From Rugalucina vietnamica (lineage: Eukaryota; Mollusca; Bivalvia; Lucinida; Lucinidae), in contig OZ024875.1 of NCBI GenBank assembly GCA_964017185.1, positions 48,563,986 to 48,627,985 on the forward strand: a stretch of DNA of 64,000 bases, given 5' to 3'. Position 1 is the first letter of the stretch. Each line of letters starts with the position of its first letter. Positions 1-11,249 of this stretch are shown here, piece after piece. A model generated the notes under the pieces. It worked only from the letters and a program-made list of their open reading frames with translations, ran no database searches and was not told where the DNA came from. Made by a program: the position numbers and the translations under genes.

Positions 1-835
1 AGGCTATAATAGAAGAAAGGGACACGAGAATAGAAGAGCAGAAAAGGGCACAATAATAAAAGGGAAGAAAATGGCACAATAATTAAAGTGAAGAAAATGG
101 CACAGTAATAAATGGCCGGAAAGAGGAATAGAAGGTAATGATAGAAGAAAAGGACAAAAGAAAAGAAGGACAGAAAAGGGCACAAGAATAGTACAGCAGA
201 AAAGAGGACAAGAATAGTAGAACAGAAAGAACGGAAGTAAGAATAGAAGAGCAGAAACTGGCATAAAGAATAGAAGAGCAGAAAAGGGGGCAAGACTAGT
301 AGGACAGAAAAAGGCACAATAATTGAACAGCAGAAAAGGGAAAAAGAATAGCAGAGCAGAAAAAAGGACAAAGGAATAGCAGAGGAACAAAAGGGCACAA
401 CAATTGGAAAGAAAAAGGGCACTTAAAATGAAGAAAACGGAACAAGAATAGAAGTGCAGAAAAGGGTACAATAATGAAGGGGTTTAAAGAGCACGAGCAT
501 GGGGGACTAGAAAAAAGTACTAGAAGAACAGAAAAGAGCCAAAGAATAAAAAAAGAAGAATATGGCTCAAACATACAGGAGCAGAAAAAGACACCAGCAT
601 AGGAAAATAAAAGGGCACAAGCATAGATGAGAAGAAAAAAGACCAAAGGATACCAGAGAAGAAAAGGGCACATGAGTAGAAGAGAAGAATAGGACACAAG
701 CATAGAACAGCATGAAAGTGCACAAACATAGAAGAACATAAAACGCACACGCATAGAAGGGCGGATAGGGGCAAAATAAAAGAAGAGCAGAACAGGGACA
801 CAGGAATAGAAGAGGGAAAAGTGTCACAAGTGGAG
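1..835. repeat. Purine-rich degenerate minisatellite
   Basis: Direct repeats of roughly 27 bp built around GAATAGAAGAGCAGAAAAGG and GGCACAATAAT run from the window edge to about 835. In the first 110 bases the GGCACA core recurs every 27 bp. The plus strand is almost all A and G, so the minus strand is open in several frames and gives Phe/Leu/Ser/Cys-rich ORFs; I do not regard these as genes. The left end of the array is outside the window. Confidence 0.85.
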
Positions 836-1884
836 CAGAAGAACAACAGAAAAGGACTCCTTTGTCACATCAGGGCTGAGCATCAGGGATTATATTGTTC
901 GTATATGTCCCACAAAGAGTCCACTCAGGCTTTAATATGTGGGCTAATGTCCTGGTTGCATTCCTGCGATGTAGAATCTGTAGATGTGTACATTGTTTGC
1001 GATGTCATCTTGAAAATCGAGAACGGCTTGGTCACCTCCCGACTTTATCATCAGTGTTTTATTAATGTTCTTAAATTTACACTTGCGCCACTACTGTATG
1101 CATTAAGACGACTTTTAAGTAAAAGCTGATCAGTTTAAAGAAGGTCTTAACAAATGCTTGTATTGTACCTTTAATAGTTTAACACGAATCAATCGAATTT
1201 CAGGATTATAATTAATAAAATCTTATCACAAGAAAACTCCTATCTGAATTAATAAAAATAACCCCATTAATAATCCAAGTCAGTATCCCCATCTTAACTT
1301 TGCATTGCATATGCTCGCATCAGCTTTGTATTTCTCAAAAGAAGCAAGCAAAAATACGTGGCAAAACGTTATGTGTACATTGCAAGGCTTGAAGTTTTCG
1401 GTGAAGACGATTTCTTTTGACAAGAGAGCTTTGGTAACGCCTGGGAAGGCAGTATACATATCAAAATAAACATTCGTGTTAACTTTCACCTATTTGCGAA
1501 ATATGAGAATATATCAGCGGGATAGTAATTAAACAGTTCAAGTATCATTTTGTTAAAAATAAACCAGTGTAAAGTTTCAAATTACTGTACAAACTGATTG
1601 TTTTTCAAAATTATCTTCTCAATATCTTGTTTAGAGCTGTTAACATGTAAAGTATATCTTTTCATTATCATAGTATTGTGATAAATGTTTGTTTTTACTC
1701 TTGAAGACAAAACCGACGGGCCACCAGAGACATACACAGAGATACATGGTATGTACTTTTTCCTATCATATACTAGTACTTGTTTTTATTCTGGGCATCG
1801 GAAAGCAAGTCAGAATCTAAATTGCACAAAAACGTTCATGTAGGGCATTAAATTATTATGCCCTATCTCAAAACGTTTCATTTC
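836..1884. other. Intergenic, nothing recognised
   Basis: AT-rich unique-looking sequence. A 102-residue plus-strand ORF (821-1129) begins inside the minisatellite and has no recognisable domain. No RNA gene or exon was recognised. Confidence 0.5.
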
Positions 1885-2160
1885 ATCAGGAAAACATTTC
1901 CGTAAAATGTATACCCCCGTAAACCCCACTTTTATGGAGCAAAACTGGGGTATGCAGGGGTATACCTATTTTTCTTATTTTTGCTCCAAAACATAGATTG
2001 TGGGTACTTGTTAGAACCGCCTCGCCGAGGCGGTTCTAACATGTACCCACAATCTATGTTTTGAGCAAAAATAAGAAAAATATCAAATTTTTTCTGGTGA
2101 AATTTTCAATTTTTACAGCCGTAAAAAATCTTTGTTTATTGCATGGGCAAGTTTTCGTTA
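1885..2160 (+). mobile_element. Family A MITE, copy 1
   Basis: About 276 bp. The left terminus reads ATCAGGAAAACATTTCCGT; the right terminus is the imperfect inverse (ends GGGCAAGTTTTCGTTA). The centre is a long palindrome: AGATTGTGGGTAC, then GAACCGCC, CTCGCCGAGG and the mirror image. Flanking the palindrome are inverted blocks around TTATTTTTGCTC. There is no coding capacity, so it is a non-autonomous DNA element. Confidence 0.85.
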
Positions 2161-2257
2161 TGTTTTTATATGGCGACAATATGCAATAGAAAGCTCTTGT
2201 TTTGTGGTATATTAAAAGAAAAAGGTACAAGTAGGCGATGATCAGGAAAAGCAACCT

Positions 2258-4223
2258 ATGGAAACGGTGTATTAGAAAAACGGTGAGACAACGGGGGTTA
2301 ATCGGATTTTTGTGAAGCATCGGGCGATGTGTCGGTGAGACATCGGGATTTGCACTAGATAAAAGGTATATTGTTTGTTTACTTCTATTTTGAAGCGAAA
2401 GCTAAAAATACTGCAGAAAATAAAAACAAATCGAACACTTGCAGGAGCTGTAAGGGTCTTTGATGCAGCCCCGGAAATCCTAAATTTGTTGAAAATATAT
2501 TTTGTTTAATCGCCACAGTGCGCCCCATTTTACTACTCAAACATTTCAGTTGACTTTCGGTTGTATTTTTTGTTTATTTTTTATGCTTACATCGAATTAC
2601 GAATGTAAACAACCTTAATTCAGATTGGTGAATATAGAAAAGAAAGCTCCTGATTATCAACCTTCAGAAAATGTGTAAAAAAGACTGGGAAAATCGAGAT
2701 TCAGCCGGGTGATTGATTATTTGGTGAGTCTCCGGGCAAGTTGTGTGTGTCGCCGGGGAGCAACCAAACTTTTTGATGGAATAAAACTTTAATTTCTTAA
2801 TTCTAGCCAGTACATGATTGTTGTTTTTTAACTTTTAGTTTGAGTGGGATCATATCTATCCAAATTACGGATTATATAAACACACGTTAATCACCGGCAG
2901 TGATGAGAACTCGGACGTTCCTTGTCCGCGGCGTCCGTCATATCGCACTGTTCGCATATATATAGTTTTTTTCCGCTGGTTAAATGAAGCTGAAGCAAAT
3001 GAAAACGGTGATTTTATCAGGAATAGTCTTTGGCATAGGCCGTTTATATACATGCCAATGAGGCCTCACATTTTTCTGAAATATGAGTGATGTTTGAAAA
3101 GCTGCAATTTGTAGTTTCACGGCCATGACTAATATTTCCTTAGAAGCCTCCGTGGCATGGTGGCCAAGCTACTGGCCTTGTAAACCAGGGTCGTGTGTTC
3201 GATCCCGGGCTTCTCCAGTCTTTTGGATGAGACTTTAAACCGAAGCCCCTTCTCCATATGACCTGATAGCTGTTGTGTGGGAAGTAAAACACCAATCAAA
3301 CAAAGAAACAAATTAATATTTCCGACAATATTTCCAGATGTCGTTAGCTGTTAACGGACGGCTCATTGGAACTAAAATTGCAATGGTGATGACGCTATGT
3401 AATTGCTCAAAATATTACTGGACTTTACAAAATTACTACAGTTGGGGTTGAGTTTAAAATGAATATACATGTACATATTTTAAACAAGAAACGGTAATCC
3501 GTTTGGGAACGATTTTCACACAAGTGGGTCTGGCACTGGCAATGATTCAGGTGAACGCTAGCGTTTTACTCTTGTCGGTCTAGCACTTTAATTTCCCAAC
3601 AAGAAAGGGTCTAAGATGATGCGGAATATGAAATTACCGGGTCGAAGATGACACGGAATATGAAATTACCTTGATCAAAAATAGCTCTAGAGTGTTTATA
3701 ATCGGAAATTAATGCAATGAGTTTTGATTGCCCGATGACTCACAAAATTCGCCCCGTCGTCTCACACAACTTGCCCGATGCCTCACATTATGTAAATGCA
3801 CATAGCATTAAATCCCTTTGCAATGCTTAGCGAGATTTTACTTTTTGTGGGAATTTTCAAGTATACTATTATTCGTTTGGAAATACCAACGTGACCTTCT
3901 TGGTCCATTTCTTTTACTAGAAAATCAAACGAAAATGTGCCCTCTAAAATGGGGCGCACAATCACAGGTTTCTTGGAATATATATTTACAAACTGTTTAC
4001 ATAATAAAGAACAATAATGATTTCTACAGCTCCTGCAGCAAACAGAATTTTAACATGCAACGTCACCCAGCCATGTCGGAACAAAACAAAAAGAAGATTA
4101 AAACTACGTACCGTGTCACCATTGTAAATCCCGATGTCTCACCGACACATCGCCCGATGCTTCACATTTTTCCGATTAACCCCCGTTGTCTCACCGTTTT
4201 TCTAATACACCGTTTCCATAGGT
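2258..4223. mobile_element. Foldback element with ~500-bp inverted arms
   Basis: The left arm (about 2258-2760) and right arm (about 3720-4223) are diverged inverted copies. Matching blocks include CAACCTATGGAAACGG with its complement near 4223, GTGCGCCCCATTTTA with its complement near 3950, and CGGGCAAGTTGTGTG with its complement near 3775. Both arms carry several copies of a GTGAG-CATCGGGC motif in both orientations, as transposase-binding subterminal repeats often look. The loop holds a tRNA-derived SINE. The 157-residue ORF across the right arm (3818-4291) looks like repeat sequence, not a gene. Confidence 0.75.
3142..3310 (+). mobile_element. tRNA-derived SINE (family S1)
   Basis: An A-box-like block (GTGGCATGGTGGCCAAGC) is followed by a B box (GTGTTCGATCCC, about 3195-3206) and a tail beginning CTCCAGTCTTTTGGATGAGAC. 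The same tail occurs in minus-strand copies near 23.8 and 37.7 kb. It lies in the loop of the foldback element. Confidence 0.7.
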
Positions 4224-4980
4224 TGAAAAGGCGCTATCAGAAAGAAATTCCCACTCCAAAAACCGAGGCGGGAAAAAACATTGACAATTAGGTACTTAAA
4301 GAACATACTGTAAGCCGAGTGAGCAGCTATTTCCCAATAGGCGTCTACTCAGTTACCCGAACTTAAAATTAATAAAACTATGAAAACGTATATAAGGTTC
4401 AAACAGCACAAAAATCGACTCCAAAACATAAAACAAATAGAACCATGACAGAAGTATCGCCTTGGAACGATCGATCAGTAATATAAACTACTGGGGGGAG
4501 GGGGCTTTAACTGGTGTTACAGGGCCCTACCCTCACCCTCATCTTCTGCAGTGTTTCACAACATTTAGGTAGTTTTTTGGTCCTCAACACAATGTTCAAG
4601 CATTTTCTATTGCATTTTGTCTCTATCCGCATTCGTCCAAAAAGCATTAATTTTCGTTTGTCACCGATAAATACCTTGCACTAGGATAGAAAATGATCAA
4701 TGCATTTTAAATACAGTCTTATTAAAAATATTGAATAGCGTAAGACATCGATCTTTTAATTGTTCAGAATTGCAGGGATTAATGTAATAATAAAATCCTA
4801 GAGACATTCAGGATATGAACTGTACAGGTTGGAATGTTGGTATTAAGTTTCAAAATAACGATTTTACACAACTGTTTTGGATAATCTAATGCTATGACAC
4901 TGTTTTCGTTCTTTTTTTCTCTCCCCCTCTTTAATGACTCCCCCCACCTCTTTAATCTTTGGTTACGAGCACAAGACCGT
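4224..4980. other. Intergenic, nothing recognised
   Basis: No exon, RNA gene or copy of the repeat families described here was recognised. It includes a pyrimidine-rich stretch near 4910-4960. Confidence 0.4.
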
Positions 4981-5181
4981 AAGTGCCGGTCCCACTGCGC
5001 TTAAGATCACTTAAGATTGCTATACGATTGTCTAAATATTAATGGGATCGTTTCTTTGGCCCCAAAGCATAAACACGTTGGAGAACATTTTACATAATCT
5101 ACATGCGCAGTCTTATCACAAAACTACTGATTATACAATCGTACGATTGCTTAAAACGATTCAGTGGCACCGGCACTTAAG
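4980..5181. mobile_element. Family J MITE, ~200 bp
   Basis: It starts AAGTGCCGGTCCCACTG and ends CAGTGGCACCGGCACTTAAG, an inverted repeat of about 18 bp with one or two differences. The interior also pairs loosely: ACGATTGTCTAA against TACGATTGCTTAA. Only one copy was seen in this window. It lies about 630 bp upstream of the ATG at 5812. Confidence 0.65.
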
Positions 5182-5811
5182 AACGCCATGTACATGAAAA
5201 GTTTACCATGCTTACGTTATATGCAACACAAATAGTTTTTCTTCACATATACCTTTTGCAACTGCTTTAAAATTTACTTAAAATATTTAGAGTACAACTA
5301 AAGGACCTCTTAGGCTTTTACTGAGCTTTAAAGGTATTACATGTATTAGATGGCATGCATGTGCCCCTTTGTTGACCCTTTAAAACAACTTCATTTGTCA
5401 TATCTCGCCAGTGTTGATTTTTCTCCCTCATATTGGAAGCAATGCAAGTTAAGTGGCCATTAAAGTCATTTAAGCAAACTGTACAGTTTACATAATTTAT
5501 AGATCATCTTAGCCACTGAGAGGCATTACAGAACGAAATAGGCTTTACGTCCTGTGAAGACTCGTATTAGCATTGACATACACCCAGCCTAATCAGTCTT
5601 CGCCACATAAAGAACGCATGCAGGTCCCTTATTTGGCTGCTCATTTCGACTGGCAAGACTGAAGGGGAAGCCAAACTGATTAAACTTTAGCTGGTGTAGT
5701 AAAACCCATTTCTTATGGCTTTCTTAAAATCCATTGCAGACATTACAGAGTATGAGTGCTGAACTCAGTTGAAGTATGAACTGAAACCTTACGGAATACA
5801 TAACGGATATT

Positions 5812-6549
5812 ATGGGAGGTGAAGACAATGTTGGTATCAAGAAGAGGAAGGTTGTCTGGGACGATTTCACTGGTGGATTCTATGCTGAGTCTAGAGTAGA
5901 AGCTGTTCAGAGACTGTGTGATTACCGTGCAAAGCTTACTGACGTCATAAATAAGAACGAGGCTGCGCGATGTCAAAACAAAATTAAGCAAGTGAATGCC
6001 GAAAGGCAGCTGTTTCTACTTAAAAGGTCACGTGACGCGCTAAAACATAATGAAACGTGGCAGGATCATAAAGCTCATCTTAGTGTTTTAGATAAACTTG
6101 CTAAAGAAAGGGAGTCAACTTTCTTGGCGGAGACTGATAATTATGGGCGCTATCCGCCGGAATATGCGCGGCGGGTTGATTTGGACGACAAAGTAGCAGA
6201 TGAACTGCGGGAAATGTCGCCCATCGTGATGCGGCGACGTGAAGCTGCAAGACTTTTGGGCAAAAGAACTGGAATTAATCTCATAGACAGAACAAGAACC
6301 ACAGAAGATATTTTCGATGAACTGAAAAAGACAAAGAGTCGAGTTCCAAGTCCAGCTAAATCTCCAGTGCCCGCTAGAAAGTCGAAATCGATGCCAAAGC
6401 TTATTCTGCCGGCAATTACGGTTAAAATGACAAAAGCAAGGGATAACTCAAAAATTGTAGAACCCGTTTCACAGAGGAAAGATCAAGATAAGATAAATAG
6501 AAACGAAAAAGGAGATAATTTACCTCCAGTATTTGTAACTCAGATTTAA
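5812..6549 (+). CDS. Unrecognised charged protein, 245 aa, single exon
   Basis: I do not recognise this protein. The ORF opens at ATG 5812 with an in-frame TGA about 30 bases upstream, so the start is bounded, and it ends TAA at 6549. The protein is very rich in Lys, Arg, Glu and Asp, with no signal peptide or membrane segment. Residues about 20-120 have a helical, coiled-coil-like pattern (RVEAVQRLCDYRAKL, then many Leu/Lys/Arg heptads). The C-terminal third is a basic, probably disordered tail with SP sites (RVPSPAKSPVPARKSKSMPK). Composition and codon use look like a real gene, and length is well above chance for this AT-rich DNA. An intronless gene or a retrocopy are both possible. No neighbour suggests a function. 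A minisatellite begins about 130 bp after the stop. Confidence 0.62.
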   Translation: MGGEDNVGIKKRKVVWDDFTGGFYAESRVEAVQRLCDYRAKLTDVINKNEAARCQNKIKQVNAERQLFLLKRSRDALKHNETWQDHKAHLSVLDKLAKERESTFLAETDNYGRYPPEYARRVDLDDKVADELREMSPIVMRRREAARLLGKRTGINLIDRTRTTEDIFDELKKTKSRVPSPAKSPVPARKSKSMPKLILPAITVKMTKARDNSKIVEPVSQRKDQDKINRNEKGDNLPPVFVTQI

Positions 6550-6676
6550 CTAGTGTTCATTTCTAAGTCATTTTTAATTTGTGCACGGGCGTGCGTCGCA
6601 TGCTTCTTTTTATGTCGAAGTTTGTGTGGTAATATTCAAGTTGATGGCTTGAGAACACATCTCTTCATTTCGAATT

Positions 6677-7032
6677 TTAGGATTTCATACTTCGATTGTT
6701 GGGATTTCATATTTCGATTGTTGGGATTCATATTTCGATTGTTGGGATTTCATATTTCGATTGTTAGTGTTTCATATTTCGATTGTTAGTATTTCATATT
6801 GCGATTGTTAGGATTCACATTTCAATTGTTCGGATTCATATTTCGTTTGTTAGGATTTCATATTTCGATTGCTAGTATTCTATATTTCGATTGTTAATAG
6901 GATTTTATATTAAGATTGTTAGAATTTCATACTTAGTATCCGATTGTTAGGATTCATATTTCGATTGTGAGGATTTCACATTTAATTTTTAGAATTTCAT
7001 ATTTCGATTGTCAGTATTTCATATTTCGATTT
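6677..7032. repeat. Minisatellite, ~22-23 bp unit
   Basis: About 15 imperfect direct copies of GGATTTCATATTTCGATTGTTA. Early units are near identical and later ones diverge, with one- to several-base indels. It lies just downstream of the 245-residue ORF and creates a repetitive 78-residue ORF (6553-6789) that I reject as a gene. Confidence 0.9.
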
Positions 7033-7954
7033 AAGATAATATAGTTTGCGTTATATATAAATCCTCTTCAGTTTTTGATGGTTTCTTATTGTCTTTCTAC
7101 AGCCATTTTAACCTTAAGTATTAAACAAACATTTCGAAAAAGAAACGAAGGATGTATTAAAGTAGGTTATGGCAAATTCACTGGATCACTATAGAGGTTG
7201 TGTGGCACTGTTCCGATTTTGTCAAAGGTCCGACTTGTATATTCATTCTAAAATGACAAAGATGTGCACGCCATTTATTGCTGTGACGAGAGGTTGCCGT
7301 TTCTATGTTGCCTCTTTACTCTTTACCGGCTATTACTGCAGCTGGTGTTGTGCCGTGTGGCGGCCCTAAAAAGTCTCCCCGTACATCATCCATAGTGCGG
7401 ATTATATTTTCTTTTTGGTCCTTTGAGATCAGTGAGGATATTCTGAGAACCCAGAAATTTATTATCGGTTAAGATTCATTTTCTAACCAATGTTTAATAT
7501 ACGCATTTGGCCCCATTTAGATGGTGCTAGTCTTTGTATCGACTGCCCTGTTGAGGGATGCAGATTTTCGGTGATTCTCTTTGGCTCCATGTTGCCAAAT
7601 CTACAGGGTCACTGACGAGACTTCAATAGTCGAAACCGCGGTATGGCCCATCCCCTTTCTCATTAATGTGTTCACTATTCTTAAAGGATCTGAGTTTTAA
7701 TTTTATTATCTTTTATGAGATGAAAAATGAATTGGATTAAAGAACACGGCTCTGAACCATCCTCTATCGCTTTCTTCCGAAAGCAACAGGCAAGCATTAG
7801 TTCAGTCCTGCGAATCCTTTGGTTACCTACGTTAAAATAGACTCCCTGCAGTGTAGATCAAGGATAAACCATCGTACACAATGTAGAATAAAAATCGTCT
7901 CCTGAAATTATATATAAAAGCAACAATTTGTTAATACGAAATACGTTAATAATA
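7033..7954. other. Intergenic, nothing recognised
   Basis: No recognisable exon, RNA gene or repeat copy. The 66-residue ORF at 7169-7369 has no identifiable motif. Confidence 0.4.
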
Positions 7955-8192
7955 TAAGCCGCTGCACCAGAAAACCAACAATCTGCATGTGCGAATACAA
8001 AGACGCAGATCAGCTGTGCAGTAACTGCACAGCTGATCAGCACATTTGTTTTCGCTAGTCGGAGAGTACAATTTCTCTATTTCTTAAATCCAAAATTTCA
8101 AGCTTCTAGCCTGCTCCTGTGACTGTACAGGCTGGCTTGTGTCGGAACTGGTCGGAAATCTAAATTGTTGGTTTTCTCATTTGGCGGCTCAA
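7955..8192 (+). mobile_element. Family B MITE, copy 1
   Basis: Family B consensus, about 240 bp: the terminus GAGCC(A/G)C(A/G)TCATGAGAAAACC is inverted at the other end as GGTTTTCTCATGAGGCGGCTC. Inside is a hairpin around GATCAGCT...AGCTGATC flanked by AAAGGCGC and GCGCCTTTGTTTTCGCTA. This copy has the TGTGCAG/CTGCACA stem version. Confidence 0.85.
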
Positions 8193-9339
8193 TTATAATA
8201 TATTAGTGACATATTCCTTATAAATACTCATTGTCACGAGAGGCCCTTTACAATCTTCAAATATAGAAATTCTAAGCGCCTTGAATTAAAAAATTGAAAA
8301 GAATTTTTGTTATTGCATAATCATAATATTGATAATAGTATTGTAGGTTAGTACTGACAGTAAAACAGAACGACTTGTTTGACATACGTCGTTATGGGTT
8401 TAATAAAATGCCTTTGTTGTATTTTGACCCATTGAAAACCATTATACCTTTTCATCATGATCAAAATTACGTCCACTTCTGAAAAAAAAACCTGAATGTG
8501 CTAATAAGGTCAAAAAGCGTAAATCAGCTGCACATTACTGAACCACAAAGCTGAGCTACATCTCTGGTTTTGGTTTAAATGTGCATGTATTACATATTTT
8601 AGAACCAACGTCCAGACCTCTTTTACGTCTCTAGCCATCGGTTATGCTGGGCCTGGTCAGACTTGAAGACAGAAGACTTTTTTCTCAGTACTAACGCACA
8701 TTTAAAGTTCTTCTATCTTGACCCTGATCAGAAATGAAAATATTTTTGTCATTTATTACGCCTACAACAGTGAAAAATATTCGTTTTTATCTTGGCCCTC
8801 AAAATAACCCTGACATATGTTAGTTAATAGTCTTATGTTGTCTTGGCTTGATCCCAACTATCGCCTTAAACTCTGCCCTAATACAAAATGAGCTTATATA
8901 ATGAAGGCCTTCAGTTAGAGTTCAGTGAAATTATGAAATTAATTGAAATTAAAACCAACATTTTGGCAATTTTAAGACAATTCGATCAAAACATTTCTAT
9001 GCTACTCAAAAGTTTGATAAGCAGCCACAACGAAGAAGAACTGCCAATGTACTGTTATTTAAAACATGGTACATATATTGGCCTCTTAATCAGTCACGTG
9101 ACAAATGACACTGACCTAGGAAACACCAAGGGTTTTGATCTCCTTGGAAAGACAAACGTTCAATGGCTCGTTCAATGGCTCGTTGCTCCATATAATATTT
9201 GGTCTTCAATGGCCAAACTGTTTTACAGGAAGTCTTTAAATAAAAGTTATGGCACGACAAGATAGCTCGACTGCATCTGGCTTTGTCAAACATAAGGGCC
9301 AACTCGACTCGTTACCCAAAGCATCACTCATATACCCCT
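8193..9339. other. Intergenic, nothing recognised
   Basis: A 125-residue ORF (8888-9265) contains a short direct repeat (TTCAATGGCTCG twice near 9160) and no known domain. I do not call it a gene. Confidence 0.4.
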
Positions 9340-10490
9340 TTGTCCTGATGCTATAAGGCAAAATCACTGAACCATGAAATTAGGTCGCAGTGAACTATTT
9401 TTACTTTGGGGTAAAGATCTTGTCATAGTCATAATTATGAGCAAATACGAAATGAGTGTCGAGATAAAAAGCAAAATCACTGAACCATGAAATTAGGTCA
9501 GTTACCTACAACTTCTTTAGTATTAACTAAGAAAGCCCTCCTAACACCATTTCATAATGTGAAAGAATCATGGTTATATACCAATTGAGTGTCCAGATAA
9601 AAGGCAAAGTCACTGAACTGTGAAAACATGCCACAGTGACCTATAACTCCTTTGTAGTAAAAGGTCTGCTATCTTAAGAAGGTATGAAAATTTACTAACT
9701 GTATAACACAAAATCACCGGACCATGGAAATTAGCCTATATGTCAACCCAACCTTATCTTTTATCATAGATGGGCATGGTGGCCAACTTGGTCATGAATA
9801 CTTACGCACACTTTTATTCTCCCATTACAACAGAGGCTTCATTAAAATTTGGCCTAGCAGTTTCAGAGGAAAAGAGCTTGCATATACTGGTAATATACAT
9901 GTATACTGCCCCGAGTGGGGGAAGCCATATCCAGTATTTTTTCAGAATCATAAATCTTCAGACCATTTGCAAATTTCCTAAGTTTTCCCATTCAAATGAC
10001 GTTAAAACAGTTTTCCCCTATACAAATGCACAGTAAACCTTGCCATAAAATAGGTCAAGGTCATCACAGAGTCATGATTTATGTACACATTGTAGTACTG
10101 CTACATTCAAAGTTTCGTTTAGCGGCTTGAAGGAGTGTACCACATATGGGCATGGTGGCCATCTTAGTCATGTGACCTGGGTTATTTATGTACACATTGG
10201 TTCACCCTTCCTATAGATTGGCAAATCAGTTTAAGAGAAGATCTCTGAAAATGGTGGACAATGGAGGGAAGACAATGACCGATAGAAGTCAGGTGCCAGC
10301 CTATCATGCTCTCTGAGCACTTGGCTCAGGTGAGCTAAAACTGGTGCACAACAGAAAATGGAAGCCAGGTACATGCCAATCCTATAAGCTCACCTGTGAA
10401 CATTTGGCTCTGGTGAGCTAAAAGTGGTGGACGACAACAGACGGATGCAGGTACCTGCCTTTCCTATAAGTTCTCCTGTGAGCTAAAAAT
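9340..10490 (+). repeat. Family C element, degenerate copy
   Basis: It begins with spaced copies of AAAATCACTGAACCATGAAA (about 9359, 9471, 9604, 9712). Recognisable family C blocks follow: GGGCATGGTGGCC near 9775 and 10148, and the terminal GGCTCAGGTGAGCTAAAA near 10325 and 10410. Short ORFs here (9724-10036) are repeat sequence. Confidence 0.65.
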
Positions 10491-10889
10491 CTGAAATATC
10501 TCTTGTTGAGAGGACCTCGCATAATTAGCACAGCTTCAAATTTTTATTCTACTCATATTGTTGACACTTCTAGAGAGTTTGGACATTTCATCAAAACAGC
10601 AAATATAACCCAACACAAATTATATCTGAATCACCTTTATACCTTAAATAGTAGTTATTTTAAAACAGAAATCAGCACTATGAGCCACTTTATGATAAAA
10701 CCAACAATTTTTTTTAATAGTTTTACGTCCCTTTCAAGATTATTTCAGCTCATATGAGACGGGCAAATCAGTAGGTGGAGCGAAAACGGGAGAACCCCGA
10801 GAAAAACCACCTGACACACCCCCAAGCAGAACTTGGCTTGTCTCACATGTGGCCCGAGCGGAGCTCGAACCCACACCAGACACAGTGGT

Positions 10890-11098
10890 GACCAACAATT
10901 TGCATAGGCAAAAACAAAGACGCAGTTCAGCTTCGCAGTAACTGCGAAGCTGATCAGCCCCTTTGTTTTCGCTACTCGGATAGTACAATTCATCTTCCGA
11001 AATTTCAAGCTTCTAGCTCTTTTCTGTGCTTGTACAGGCTGGTTTGTGTCAGACCTGTTCGGAAACCACATTGTTGGTTTTCCCACGAGGAGGCTCAT
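10890..11098 (+). mobile_element. Family B MITE, copy 2 (left end replaced)
   Basis: It has the TTCGCAGTAACTGCGAA stem at about 10930 and the intact right terminus ending GGCTCAT at 11098. The normal left end is replaced by unrelated sequence (10745-10889) with a B-box-like GAGCTCGAACCC, possibly part of a SINE. Confidence 0.8.
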
Positions 11099-11249
11099 TT
11101 ATGGTCACTCCCATTCTGACAGCTGTAATGCCCATTTTTTCATGATCTTGATTATGAAGTTTTCTGTTTATACTCCAGCTACTCTTATAATATCAAATTT
11201 GTTAAAATCAAATGTCTGTTTAACATGCCAGTTCTGATCCCATCATAAG

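Noticed and set aside
4-846. Several minus-strand ORFs of 86-155 residues, rich in Phe, Leu, Ser and Cys
   Set aside because: They are the complement of a purine-rich minisatellite; open frames follow from composition, and all frames give similar low-complexity peptides.
3818-4291. 157-residue ORF
   Set aside because: It spans the arm of a foldback element, and a related peptide is read from the inverted arm near 2.1-2.3 kb; no conserved domain.
6553-6789. 78-residue ORF directly after the 245-residue gene
   Set aside because: Its second half is a translation of the 22-23 bp minisatellite (repeated ISYFDCWDF-like units).
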